Virus record (IMG/VR): IMGVR_UViG_3300024265_000005 | Location: 1 to 55,461 of that record | Source of the DNA: a virus | DNA: 55,461 nucleotides | Direction: 5' to 3' (one strand) | In this document: positions 27,962-36,053 of the stretch, piece by piece | How positions within the stretch are numbered: the first letter of the stretch is position 1 | How the letters are laid out: the number at the start of each line of letters is the position of its first letter | The notes under the pieces: generated by a model | Seen by the model: only the letters and a program-made list of their open reading frames with translations | What the model was told of the DNA's origin: nothing | Database searches by the model: none | Program-made: the position numbers and the translations under genes

Positions 27962-30025
27962 ATGGACGTGTCAAGGAAGATAAAACCGTATCTCTGTTTT
28001 GGATTTAATCAGGCCAAAAAGTTAGGCGATGAATATGTTGGACGTTGTCCGCTTTGTGATAGGAAAGATCATTTTTATGTCAATGAAAAAACAGGACTTT
28101 TCAGCTGCAAGAGTTGTAGTGAAGAAGGCAACACTTATACTTTTTTGAAAACATATTCAAATCTTGTATACGAATCAACAACGACTGAAGAGTACCGAGA
28201 GTTGGCCAAACACCGTGGTCTTCCAGTCAAAGCTCTGCGTGATTGGCGGTTAGGCTGGAATGGTGAACATTGGCTCCTGCCTGTCCTTTCGGAAAAAAAG
28301 ACTTGTCGAGATATTCGACGATGGAATCCGAAAGACAAGAAGAATCCTATGAAATCAACTGCAGGGTGCAAGGCTCAACTCTATGGATGGTACAGGGCTT
28401 CACGGTTGGATGCAGGCTCGACGATATACATCTGTGAGGGCGAATGGGACGCGATCGCTCTATCATGGCTCTTGTGGCGAGCAGGAGTCGTTAACGTAGG
28501 CGTTGTAGCAGTGCCTGGCCAGAACACTTTCAAAGATGAATGGATTGACGATTTGAAACCTTATCACATTATTCTTTGTTATGATAACGATTCTCCTGGA
28601 GAGGCAGGAAGCGTTAAAGCCTTCCATAAACTCAAAGACAATCCTGAAGAGATCGAAGTACTCTCATGGCCAGCAAGATTCCCTAAAAGTTATGATGTTC
28701 GTGATTTCATCCGAGAACAAATCCAAGAAAAAATAGGCCCAAAGAAAATCCTCAAAAATTTGAGAGCATACGTTGTCGAACCTGAAGAACTCTCTAGGTA
28801 TCTCGATGAAGAAGATCAAGTTGAAAAGGAGGAAGACATTCTTGAAAATCCTCCAAGTTTCAATGAAACTTTAACTGTCTATAAAAAATGGGCAGACATG
28901 AGTCCTGATCTTGTCAACGCTCTAAAAATTATGTTCGCTGTTGTTCTCTCGACAAAAATGGCAGGCGATCCTCTCTGGATGTATATTGTAGGTCCGTCAG
29001 GATCAGGTAAAACTATGTTGCTGATATCGTTGAGGAGGAATCCTCAATCTGTTTTTGTTAGCAACGTTACTTCGAAATCAATAGTTTCAGGATTCAAGAC
29101 CAAGCCTGATCCAAGTTTACTTCCGAAGTGGAACAACAAAACCTGTGTATGGAAAGACTTTACTGAAATTCTTGAAAGCAGAGATAAAGACGAAATCTAT
29201 TCAACCTTGCGAGGAGCTTTTGATGGTCAGGTCCACCGGACTTTCGGCAATGCTGTTGAACGTATTTATGACAACCTGCATTTCTCAATGCTCGCAGGTG
29301 TTACTCCCGCAGTTCACGGTGATAAAAAAGCCATGTTAGGAGAACGATTTCTGAAGTTCGAGATCTTTAAAAACATCAATGAAGATACTACTACCCAGAT
29401 TGAAGCAGCAATGAGTGACAGTGGCAAGGAAGATTTAATGGCCAGAGAGTTGGAACTCGCAGCCAAGAATTTCTTAGCTCGCAAGATAGATTTGCCTCGC
29501 CTTCCTGAGTGGGTTAAGAAAAGAATTATTGCTCTCAGCCAGCTGACTTCGATGCTGACTACTGTTATTGACCGCGAGCAATTCGGTAATCGCGAAGTTT
29601 CGTATATGCCCTCTCCACAAATTGGTACACGAATTGCAAAACAGCTTGCCAAACTTGCGAGGTTTATAGCCTTAGTAATGGGGCATAAATCCGTTCAATA
29701 TGAGGACTATTTACTTGTTGAAGATACAGCTTTCAGCACATCCAGAAAGATGTATTTATTGATTTTATCGACCATCGCAAAAACTGGTGGTTCGGCCACA
29801 ATTAAGGAAATCCAGTTAAGGACACGATTAGGATGGTACACAATTTCCAGTCAAATCAATGATTTACACCTGTTGGGAATCATCGATCAAGCGTCGATTG
29901 AGCATACAAAATTAAAAGGGCGTCCTAGCATAAAATGGAAATTGACGAAAAAGATGGAGTCTTTATTCGCTTTCGTTAAACTTGGTGAAAAACTACTTAA
30001 AGCTAGAAGGAGAAAAGACTTATGA
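27962..30025 (+). CDS. Primase-helicase (zinc finger, TOPRIM, P-loop ATPase)
   Basis: 687 aa. Domains in order: a CHC2-like zinc finger (CPLC ... CKSC, residues ~29-53); a TOPRIM domain with YICEGEWDAI (~157) and CYDNDSPG (~208); a P-loop ATPase with GPSGSGKT (~343) and a Walker B-like VWKDFTEIL; then a winged-helix-like C-terminus. It should prime and unwind at the fork for PolA. The helicase part is of the AAA+/D5-like sort rather than a DnaB RecA fold, by motif impression. RBS AAAAGGA. Confidence 0.85.
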   Translation: MDVSRKIKPYLCFGFNQAKKLGDEYVGRCPLCDRKDHFYVNEKTGLFSCKSCSEEGNTYTFLKTYSNLVYESTTTEEYRELAKHRGLPVKALRDWRLGWNGEHWLLPVLSEKKTCRDIRRWNPKDKKNPMKSTAGCKAQLYGWYRASRLDAGSTIYICEGEWDAIALSWLLWRAGVVNVGVVAVPGQNTFKDEWIDDLKPYHIILCYDNDSPGEAGSVKAFHKLKDNPEEIEVLSWPARFPKSYDVRDFIREQIQEKIGPKKILKNLRAYVVEPEELSRYLDEEDQVEKEEDILENPPSFNETLTVYKKWADMSPDLVNALKIMFAVVLSTKMAGDPLWMYIVGPSGSGKTMLLISLRRNPQSVFVSNVTSKSIVSGFKTKPDPSLLPKWNNKTCVWKDFTEILESRDKDEIYSTLRGAFDGQVHRTFGNAVERIYDNLHFSMLAGVTPAVHGDKKAMLGERFLKFEIFKNINEDTTTQIEAAMSDSGKEDLMARELELAAKNFLARKIDLPRLPEWVKKRIIALSQLTSMLTTVIDREQFGNREVSYMPSPQIGTRIAKQLAKLARFIALVMGHKSVQYEDYLLVEDTAFSTSRKMYLLILSTIAKTGGSATIKEIQLRTRLGWYTISSQINDLHLLGIIDQASIEHTKLKGRPSIKWKLTKKMESLFAFVKLGEKLLKARRRKDL

Positions 30026-30114
30026 ATTATATCGAAAAACATGGTAACTGTATAGGCATATGTATTGTCTTGTGGGTAACATGCAAGGTGGCCTTTTTTG
30101 AAGTTCCCATTTAA
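30022..30114 (+). CDS. Small single-span peptide
   Basis: A 30-codon frame whose ATG overlaps the primase stop (ATGA). MNYIEKHGN is followed by a Cys/Val/Ile-rich hydrophobic run, so it may be a membrane microprotein. AGGAG lies 9-13 bases upstream within the primase gene. Confidence 0.4.
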   Translation: MNYIEKHGNCIGICIVLWVTCKVAFFEVPI

Positions 30115-30217
30115 AAAAGATGAATTAAAATTAATTATCATTAAACGTGACCGTAATTTCTTTTTTTCTTGGAAGTTCAAAAAGCCTATTCCCTTAGGGG
30201 GTTTACTATATAATTGA
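30098..30217 (+). CDS. Small basic peptide, TTG start
   Basis: A 39-codon frame beginning at TTG with AAGGTGG about 8 bases upstream; product rich in Lys, Phe and Ile (KRDRNFFFSWKFKK). It fills the gap between the primase and the next gene. Plausible, but supported only by spacing and composition. Confidence 0.3.
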   Translation: MKFPFKKDELKLIIIKRDRNFFFSWKFKKPIPLGGLLYN

Positions 30218-30231
30218 TGGAGGCAAGCGAC

Positions 30232-30612
30232 ATGTTAGATAATTCTGTTTTTCAAAACATAAATTTTAAATCAATAGCGTTGTTAGCTGAAAAGCATTCT
30301 ATGGAAGATTTAATTGATTGGGAGAAACAAACAAGAGGAATAAAGAAATATTGTAAGTTGCACGCGAAAATAAAGAATGCGATATGGAGAAAAGAAGAAT
30401 GGATTTTTAGACAGATGTCTTTAGCAATCAAAGAAGGAATGATACCTTTACGCAACGGAAGTAAAATTCCTCTCCGACTCACATATCGATGCTTATACTG
30501 TGGTGAATGGTTTTCACAAGTAGGAGCAGAAAAACATTTTGGAAAAACCCGAATGGAATATCATAAAAAGAAATTAACAGGAAAAGATTCTGGAATAGAA
30601 ATAGAAATTTAA
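30232..30612 (+). CDS. Hypothetical protein with C2H2-like end
   Basis: 126 aa from the ATG with GGAGG 8 bases upstream; in-frame codons from 30214 are before the ribosome site. A helical N-terminus is followed by YRCLYCGEWFSQVGAEKHFG, a single Cys-Cys...His zinc-finger-like pattern. Possibly a DNA-binding regulator. Confidence 0.6.
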   Translation: MLDNSVFQNINFKSIALLAEKHSMEDLIDWEKQTRGIKKYCKLHAKIKNAIWRKEEWIFRQMSLAIKEGMIPLRNGSKIPLRLTYRCLYCGEWFSQVGAEKHFGKTRMEYHKKKLTGKDSGIEIEI

Positions 30613-30623
30613 AGGGATGTAGC

Positions 30624-30809
30624 ATGAAAAAGGAATTCGATGAAGGCATGTGTGCGTTTAATCGAGGGACGAATTATTGTACAAGTCCATATACTTCTTG
30701 TACGATTGAATTTGTTTGTTGGAAAATGGGATGGGAAGAAGCGTTGCGACATACACTTGCAATAAATGAGAATCCGATACAATTAGATTGTAAGGCATTA
30801 GACGAATGA
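30624..30809 (+). CDS. RMF/CrpP-like small protein
   Basis: 61 aa. The pattern FDEGMCAFNRG ... SPY ... CWKMGWEEALRHT resembles ribosome modulation factor and CrpP relatives common in phages and plasmids (GxxA...G....PY....W..GW..A). RMF dimerises ribosomes; whether phage copies do so is unknown. Confidence 0.55.
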   Translation: MKKEFDEGMCAFNRGTNYCTSPYTSCTIEFVCWKMGWEEALRHTLAINENPIQLDCKALDE

Positions 30810-31003
30810 AATGTAAATTAAAGAAATACAAGTATATTTTCACAAGCACAAGTTTTTGTGGACAGAAAATATATTTTGAAAGTACAGGCAGACATAATGT
30901 TGATGCTGCTTACAAGACCGTGGTTCATGACTGGATGCACCGAACAGCATCGTTAGACATGACAAGGGCAGACGTGCAAATAGTCTTGAACTGGAGACGT
31001 TGA
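30806..31003 (+). CDS. Small hypothetical protein
   Basis: 65 aa, coupled to the previous gene (ATGA). Basic, aromatic-rich beta N-terminus, then a helix with HDWMHRTA. No family recognised. Confidence 0.5.
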   Translation: MKCKLKKYKYIFTSTSFCGQKIYFESTGRHNVDAAYKTVVHDWMHRTASLDMTRADVQIVLNWRR

Positions 31004-31010
31004 GACATGC

Positions 31011-31319
31011 TTGCGGTGCAATGGGTTCAATTGGATGCGATATGAGCTACATCTGGACGCTGGGTGCTTTAAATTGGATGTAATCAAGGAGATTGAAAGG
31101 GCTCTTGTATCTCAGTCAATGGTTAGTCTATGGAGATTATGTAAAATTATGTCAAAGATAAGAAATAAAAAAACAAGGAAGTTTTTTGTAGGCTATGTGA
31201 AAACGAACAAACCGCTGTGGACATCAAAGTTCTCTGATGCTCTTAAATGTTCGAAAGCAGAAGCAAAACATTATCAAGTACGGTTGAAATGCCAATCTCA
31301 AAAGACTGAAATTTTATAG
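31011..31319 (+). CDS. Small basic hypothetical protein, start uncertain
   Basis: The frame is open from 31011 (TTG). In-frame ATGs at 31035 and 31119 are alternatives. None has a strong ribosome site, but AAGGAGATTGAAAGG at about 31086-31100 favours the later start, which would give a 66-residue basic protein (RNKKTRKFF, KSKAEAKHY). Function unknown. Confidence 0.45.
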   Translation: MRCNGFNWMRYELHLDAGCFKLDVIKEIERALVSQSMVSLWRLCKIMSKIRNKKTRKFFVGYVKTNKPLWTSKFSDALKCSKAEAKHYQVRLKCQSQKTEIL

Positions 31320-31330
31320 GAGACAGAACA

Positions 31331-31615
31331 ATGGTTGGATTTGGCGATGTGATGGAAGTGATAAGTCAAGTTATCATCAATCAACAGGACGAAGAAATAA
31401 AACTATATCAAGAACTTTACAAGACGATGAAAAAACATCGTTGGATACTCATAGAAGAAAAGTTACCGGAAAAAAACAAATGGGTGCGTTTGTCTGATGG
31501 TAAAATAGAAGTCAAAGGCAAAAGGATCAATGACAAGGAATGGTTCGGTCCAGAAATAACTGCTGCACTTGAAAAGAGGCTCACTCACTGGCAAGAAATA
31601 ATTTTGCCAATTTGA
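31331..31615 (+). CDS. DUF551-like protein
   Basis: 94 aa, TAGGAG upstream. The last ~55 residues match the DUF551 pattern: W..I.EKLPE...WVRLSDGKIEVKGK ... WFGPEI ... LTHWQEI, a short beta protein widespread in phages. Role unknown. Last gene before the late promoter. Confidence 0.65.
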   Translation: MVGFGDVMEVISQVIINQQDEEIKLYQELYKTMKKHRWILIEEKLPEKNKWVRLSDGKIEVKGKRINDKEWFGPEITAALEKRLTHWQEIILPI

Positions 31616-31646
31616 ATGTGAGGTTGAGATCTTTTTTCAAATTCCT

Positions 31647-31744
31647 GAAAAATTTTTAGTCCATGTAAATGCGGAGGTTAAGGGTTATATCTGCAAATAG
31701 CCCTATGATTTCTTTTGCAATTTGGCGTGGAAGTGGGTTAAAAT
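31647..31744 (+). promoter_or_regulatory. Late-gene promoter P4 with upstream box
   Basis: TTGCAA (31715-31720) and TAAAAT (31739-31744) are 18 bp apart (TTAAAA at 17). GAAAAATTTTTAG (31647) and CATGTAAATGCGGAGGTTA echo the P1/P2 boxes. The TTTGCAATTTGG core is shared with P3. The first gene behind it is the terminase small subunit-like gene at 31760. Confidence 0.7.
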
Positions 31745-31759
31745 GGAGCCATATATTGA

Positions 31760-32176
31760 ATGGACTCGACTATGAAAGCAAGGAAGATAACAACTAAGCC
31801 TGCAAAGACTGGTAACAAGCAGCGCAAGAAAAGTAAGCCTGTTGTATCTCCAGAAGATCGGCGGAAGAACGGACAGTTCGTCAAAGGCGTTTCAGGTAAT
31901 CCTGCTGGCCGAGCTAAAGGACCAGGCAGAATACAAGAATTAAAGGAAGCAATCAAACGAGTCGAAACGAAACTTAACAACAACTGGTTACAACACCAGA
32001 TAGAAAAAAGTTACGATGACACCGCACTTGCCATTGCACTCATGGGAAGGATATACCCAAGCCTCAAAGCAGTTGAAGTGGTTGGCGGATTAGCTGTCGG
32101 CAAGATGTCGGAAGAAGAGTCTAGCGAGATTCAAAACGTACTAAGGCAACGGTATGAAATTGATACTAAGTCTTGA
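31760..32176 (+). CDS. Putative terminase small subunit / DUF5681-like protein
   Basis: 138 aa. After a Lys-rich start comes KGVSGNPAGRAKGPGR, the DUF5681 signature seen in proteins encoded immediately before phage large terminases. Directly overlapping TerL, it probably recognises DNA for packaging. The basic N-terminus fits DNA binding. Confidence 0.7.
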   Translation: MDSTMKARKITTKPAKTGNKQRKKSKPVVSPEDRRKNGQFVKGVSGNPAGRAKGPGRIQELKEAIKRVETKLNNNWLQHQIEKSYDDTALAIALMGRIYPSLKAVEVVGGLAVGKMSEEESSEIQNVLRQRYEIDTKS

Positions 32177-33461
32177 ACAAATACGAAAGGTTGGTAGAGC
32201 TATTGCTTTGCATCAGCCACTTAGCGCGGATCAGCGGCGCTTTGCTATGTCGTTGGCTTATGTCCGCTGGCTATTTGGAGGTAACCTGTCCGGCAAGACA
32301 TATCTCAATATGATGGACCTCGCCCAAATCGTTCTTGATGTGCATCCTTTCAGCAAAGTTTCTACCGGCATTCATTGGGTCGCCATTGAGACATGGGAAC
32401 AAGTGCGAGATATTCTGTGGGAAGAATATTTGAAGAAGATGATTCCTGCGTACCATATTGTTGACATTCGTTACGGTCAAGACAAAGTACCTCGTAAGGT
32501 GTCTTTGGATACTGGGCACCTCATCGAATTCAAAGCATTCAACCAAGGACGAACATTGTTTCAAGGTAGGCCGGGTATTCAATCTGCTCATTACGACGAA
32601 CAGTGCCTTCACGACTTCCAAGGTATACTTGACGAAACCCAAACAAGATTAATGAGGACGTCAGGCACGCTTAGTTGGAGTATGACACCAATTGTTCCTC
32701 AAACTCTGTTGGAAGAAAGGATAGAGGAACTACCTGCCACCGACGAAGTGTTTCATCTCAACTTGAACGACAACCGAAAGAGTCGAGGTGGATACATAAC
32801 TGACGAAAGAATTGACGAAAAGATTGCTGAATGGCCAGAAGAAGTGCAGGCAACCAGGATTGAAGGATTGTTCGCAAGTTATTACGGAGCAGTATATAGA
32901 AGTTTCAGCCGTAAGGTACATGTCATAAAGCCTTTCAAGATTCCATCCGACTGGACTTTATATCGCGGAATCGATTTCGGCTTTACGAATCCTTTCGTTT
33001 GTTTATGGGTGGCGAGAGATAAGGATGAGAATTGGTATGTGTATCGCGAATACTACCGCGCCAAAACAGGCATTCAGGAGCATATCGCTAATATGAAAGC
33101 GAGAAGTGTTGGCGAAAGATATGAAAGAACTTTTGCTGATCCTGAAAATGCTGAGGACCGGAACGAGTTGCGGACAGCTGGTATACCTACTTTCACTGCA
33201 AGGAAAGATGTAGCTCGTGGGATTGAACTTGTGCAAGGTAAGCTTAAAGTTAAGACGAATGGCAAGCCGAGTCTTTACATTGTCAACACTTGCCGCAATA
33301 CAGCGAGAGAGTTTGCTATGTACCGATATCCAAAAGGTTCTGTTTCAAGAGATCCAGCAGACATTCCTCTTGCGAAGGATGATCATTGTCTCGATCCTTT
33401 GCGGTATATTCTGTATACTGTTCTAAGACCAAGAAAGAAAGGAAGCGTGGTGGCGGCATAA
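32154..33461 (+). CDS. terL: Terminase large subunit
   Basis: 435 aa. The ATPase has Walker A-like GGNLSGKT (residues ~42-49) and Walker B HYDEQ. The nuclease domain has YRGIDFGFTNP (first catalytic Asp), FADPENAE (middle Asp) and DDHCLDPLRY (last acidic residues). It pumps DNA into proheads and cuts it. Overlaps the small subunit gene by 23 bases. Packaging type cannot be told from sequence alone. Confidence 0.93.
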   Translation: MKLILSLEQIRKVGRAIALHQPLSADQRRFAMSLAYVRWLFGGNLSGKTYLNMMDLAQIVLDVHPFSKVSTGIHWVAIETWEQVRDILWEEYLKKMIPAYHIVDIRYGQDKVPRKVSLDTGHLIEFKAFNQGRTLFQGRPGIQSAHYDEQCLHDFQGILDETQTRLMRTSGTLSWSMTPIVPQTLLEERIEELPATDEVFHLNLNDNRKSRGGYITDERIDEKIAEWPEEVQATRIEGLFASYYGAVYRSFSRKVHVIKPFKIPSDWTLYRGIDFGFTNPFVCLWVARDKDENWYVYREYYRAKTGIQEHIANMKARSVGERYERTFADPENAEDRNELRTAGIPTFTARKDVARGIELVQGKLKVKTNGKPSLYIVNTCRNTAREFAMYRYPKGSVSRDPADIPLAKDDHCLDPLRYILYTVLRPRKKGSVVAA

Positions 33462-33622
33462 TGGCAGCTACAAGTTATCCAAATAGTACATCTGAGTGGA
33501 CGTATTCTAAAGAGTCTTGGTGGCAGAAGTATTGGCTTTATATTTGCTTGCCTCTATCGATGGCAGCTATACTTCCTGTTGTATATTTGTTCGCTAAATG
33601 GCTTGCAGGAAACTCAGCATGA
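33461..33622 (+). CDS. Small single-span membrane protein
   Basis: 53 aa, ATG overlapping the terminase stop (TAATG). One hydrophobic segment (residues ~26-46) after an aromatic-rich N-terminus. Could be holin-like by position and form, but there is no specific evidence. Confidence 0.55.
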   Translation: MAATSYPNSTSEWTYSKESWWQKYWLYICLPLSMAAILPVVYLFAKWLAGNSA

Positions 33623-33711
33623 AAAAGAAGCCTTTTAAAATTGTTTATGTGAAAGTGCTGAAGAAGATAGCTCGGCGAATAGCTGTGTTGGCTGCGCAGC
33701 TCAACAAGTAG
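33619..33711 (+). CDS. Small cationic peptide
   Basis: A 30-codon frame coupled by ATGA: MKKKPFKIVYVKVLKKIARR then a short Ala/Leu tail. Amphipathic and strongly basic, so it may be membrane-active or nucleic-acid binding. Confidence 0.4.
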   Translation: MKKKPFKIVYVKVLKKIARRIAVLAAQLNK

Positions 33712-33724
33712 GAGCTAGAAAGCT

Positions 33725-34006
33725 ATGACCCTAACAGAAGCTATAAGTATTTTAGACTTGAAGATAGTTTCAGCGGACGCTATCAAAGAGGCTTATCGAA
33801 AGAAAGCCAAACTGCTGCATCCAGACAAAGGTGGGGATGAATCAAAATTCAAGAGGCTGGTTGCTGCCTATGAGCTGCTAACCGGAAAAAACAAACCTCG
33901 GCGATCGGTAGTGCTGAGACCTGTTGTTGTGCGGCGGTATGTATGGGTTCAAACAGTAGGGTATAATACGACGACAACAGGATTTCAAGGAACTAAACTA
34001 TGTTGA
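33725..34006 (+). CDS. J-domain (DnaJ-like) protein
   Basis: 93 aa. A J-domain covers residues ~1-55: AIKEAYRKKAKLLHPDKGGDESKFKRLVAAYELL, with the HPD tripeptide that stimulates Hsp70 ATPase. (Residues are shown in two blocks: AIKEAYRKKAKLL and HPDKGGD onward.) The short tail is basic. Lying between terminase and portal, it may recruit host DnaK to head assembly or protein folding. Confidence 0.8.
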   Translation: MTLTEAISILDLKIVSADAIKEAYRKKAKLLHPDKGGDESKFKRLVAAYELLTGKNKPRRSVVLRPVVVRRYVWVQTVGYNTTTTGFQGTKLC

Positions 34007-34200
34007 AAGAGCAAGAAATAGATTCTGACGGGTACATAGACCCGAAGCCAGCAGGACCACCTTGTAATGAGTGTGATGAATGTGAAACCAATCCAGAAGT
34101 AATGGAATTAGTTCCATGGTGTTGGAAACGAAGCATGCAAGTGAATCCTTTAGGTACTTGTAATCATCACCAGGAGAACGAGAGTATCGATAATGGCTGA
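34000..34200 (+). CDS. Small Cys-rich acidic protein
   Basis: 66 aa, overlapping both neighbours. CNECDEC and later Cys/His residues could form one metal site. Function unknown. Confidence 0.5.
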   Translation: MLKEQEIDSDGYIDPKPAGPPCNECDECETNPEVMELVPWCWKRSMQVNPLGTCNHHQENESIDNG

Positions 34201-35551
34201 AGAAAAGAAAAAAGGTCAAGTCTTTGTTCAAACAACTAAAGGCCTCTATGCTTACGATCTTCTTGTTAAAGCGAAAAAGGAAAGCTCCAAGCAGCTTAAG
34301 CAAGAACAGAAGTTCCTGAGCCAGATGGGTTTAGTTAATCCACCTTTTCCTCCTTCAACCTTTTTGACTCTGCTTGAATCGAATCCTATATTCGCTCGTT
34401 GCGTTAGACAGATCGCTATCGATGTTGCCGGACTTGGTTGGTCAGTCCAACTGAAAGATGGTAAGAAGGATAATACAGCAGAACTCGAAAGGATCAATGC
34501 TTTTTTAACTCACCCTAATCCAGAGAGCTCCTTTCGTGCTGTGCTGAAAGAATTACTTATCGACTTTGGCTCGGTTGGTTGGTTTGGATTGGAAGTTATT
34601 CGAGATAAAGTTGACGGCGTAGCAGAAGTTTATCATGTACCTGCTTACACTCTGAAGGTTCATCAAGATAAAAATAAGTATTGCCAAATTCGTAATACCA
34701 AAAAGGTTTGGTTCAAGCGATTCGGTTACGAGAAAGACATTACATCGAAGGATGGAAAAGAGACATCTGGTAGTGCTGACAAAGCTAATGAATTGATATT
34801 TCACAAGAACTATTATCCTCGTTCTGATCATTATGGTGCACCAGATGTGCTTTCTGCTATTGGCGACGTAATGGGAGCGATAAGCCAACGAGATTATAAT
34901 TTAGCATTCTTTCGGAACTTCGGCATGCCTTCTGCTATTATCATCTTAGAAGGGGATTGGGATGAGGGTGCAATAGATGTAGTAAAAAGTTTCGTGAAGA
35001 ATAGTACTGTTGGAACCGAGAATGCACATAAGACGTTAGTAGTAACTCAGCCGGAAGGAGTTACTTTCACTTACAAACCGCTAACCTCAGAACTACCTAA
35101 GGATGCCAGTTTCAAAGGGTACGAACAAGAACGTCGAAGCAATATTATGATAGCCTACTCAATGCCTCCAGAAAGAATAGGCGTTCGACTGGTTGGCAAG
35201 TTAGGAGGCAACGTTGCAGAAGAGGCAACGAAGATTTACATAGAAGGAGTCGTTGAACCTTTGCAGCAAGATATGGAGGAGATTATAAATGAGAAGCTGT
35301 TGCGCTCAGAAATATATCAATTCAAGTTCAATGATATTGACCTTCGCAATTATAGTGCTGAGATAGAACAGCATGCGAGCATGATTGCACATGGCATTGA
35401 AATGCCGAACCAAGCAAGAACGGAGCTGGGTAAAGGTGAACCTTATCTGGAAGGTGACAAGTTTTATATAGGCACATCTTTAGTTATTGTGGGAGAGCCA
35501 AACGAACCGTTAAGTAAAGCAGAACAGGAATTGTTAGACGATGTCTTGTGA
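34193..35551 (+). CDS. Portal protein
   Basis: 452 aa. Near residues 60-100, a helix of the type NPIFARCVRQIAIDVAGLGW begins the portal core. Later come PRSDHYGAPDVLSAIGDVMGAI and YSMPPERIGVR, which are typical of PBSX/HK97-type portals. It forms the dodecameric DNA gate and terminase dock. TerL-portal-MuF order fits the usual module. AGGAG lies 10 bases upstream. Confidence 0.9.
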   Translation: MAEEKKKGQVFVQTTKGLYAYDLLVKAKKESSKQLKQEQKFLSQMGLVNPPFPPSTFLTLLESNPIFARCVRQIAIDVAGLGWSVQLKDGKKDNTAELERINAFLTHPNPESSFRAVLKELLIDFGSVGWFGLEVIRDKVDGVAEVYHVPAYTLKVHQDKNKYCQIRNTKKVWFKRFGYEKDITSKDGKETSGSADKANELIFHKNYYPRSDHYGAPDVLSAIGDVMGAISQRDYNLAFFRNFGMPSAIIILEGDWDEGAIDVVKSFVKNSTVGTENAHKTLVVTQPEGVTFTYKPLTSELPKDASFKGYEQERRSNIMIAYSMPPERIGVRLVGKLGGNVAEEATKIYIEGVVEPLQQDMEEIINEKLLRSEIYQFKFNDIDLRNYSAEIEQHASMIAHGIEMPNQARTELGKGEPYLEGDKFYIGTSLVIVGEPNEPLSKAEQELLDDVL

Positions 35552-35808
35552 GTGTGAACGAAATGTTGAAGCTTGAAACTTATGTGTGTGATGATTGTGG
35601 AGCAGAATTTCAGAGTGCCTGTTTTGCGGAGTTCAAAGAAAAGGAGAAGAAGCATAAATGCAAATTAGTCAACAAAAGAGTTGCGAGAACTAATGAGCGT
35701 AAACAAAAGCAAGTAGCACAAGGATGGGAAGATTCAGTTGCTGACGTGATCGAACAGTGTAATTTCAATAATTTAGTTCGACAAGGAGTAGTTGTTTGCA
35801 TACAATAG
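35548..35808 (+). CDS. Small zinc-ribbon protein, GTG start
   Basis: 86 aa from a GTG overlapping the portal stop (GTGA). CDDCGAEF followed by HKC suggests a zinc ribbon at the N-terminus; helical C-terminus. Unknown role in the head module. Confidence 0.5.
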   Translation: MSVNEMLKLETYVCDDCGAEFQSACFAEFKEKEKKHKCKLVNKRVARTNERKQKQVAQGWEDSVADVIEQCNFNNLVRQGVVVCIQ

Positions 35809-36053
35809 TTGAGACAACTCAGATATGTATTGGGCTTTGCGGAAGAGAACTTCTTGTGAATGCTGAGAATTTTTATCGCGCTCACAGCTGTAGGTCAGGG
35901 TTTAGCCATAAATGCAAACGATGTGCTAGAGCAGCGGATAAAATCAAGTTTCAGAAAGCTCAAATCAATCTTTTCGATGAAGCAGCCTGGGACGATAAAC
36001 AACGAAGATCAAAGCAGTCTATATTTATTTCGGTGCATAAAGCATGTTCATAA
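35796..36053 (+). CDS. Small zinc-ribbon protein, TTG start
   Basis: 85 aa from a TTG with AAGGAG upstream. CIGLCGRELLVNAENFYR...G.SHKCKRC is a recurrent small phage zinc-ribbon layout with one Cys pair on each side of an F-containing segment. Overlaps the MuF gene start. Confidence 0.55.
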   Translation: MHTIVETTQICIGLCGRELLVNAENFYRAHSCRSGFSHKCKRCARAADKIKFQKAQINLFDEAAWDDKQRRSKQSIFISVHKACS

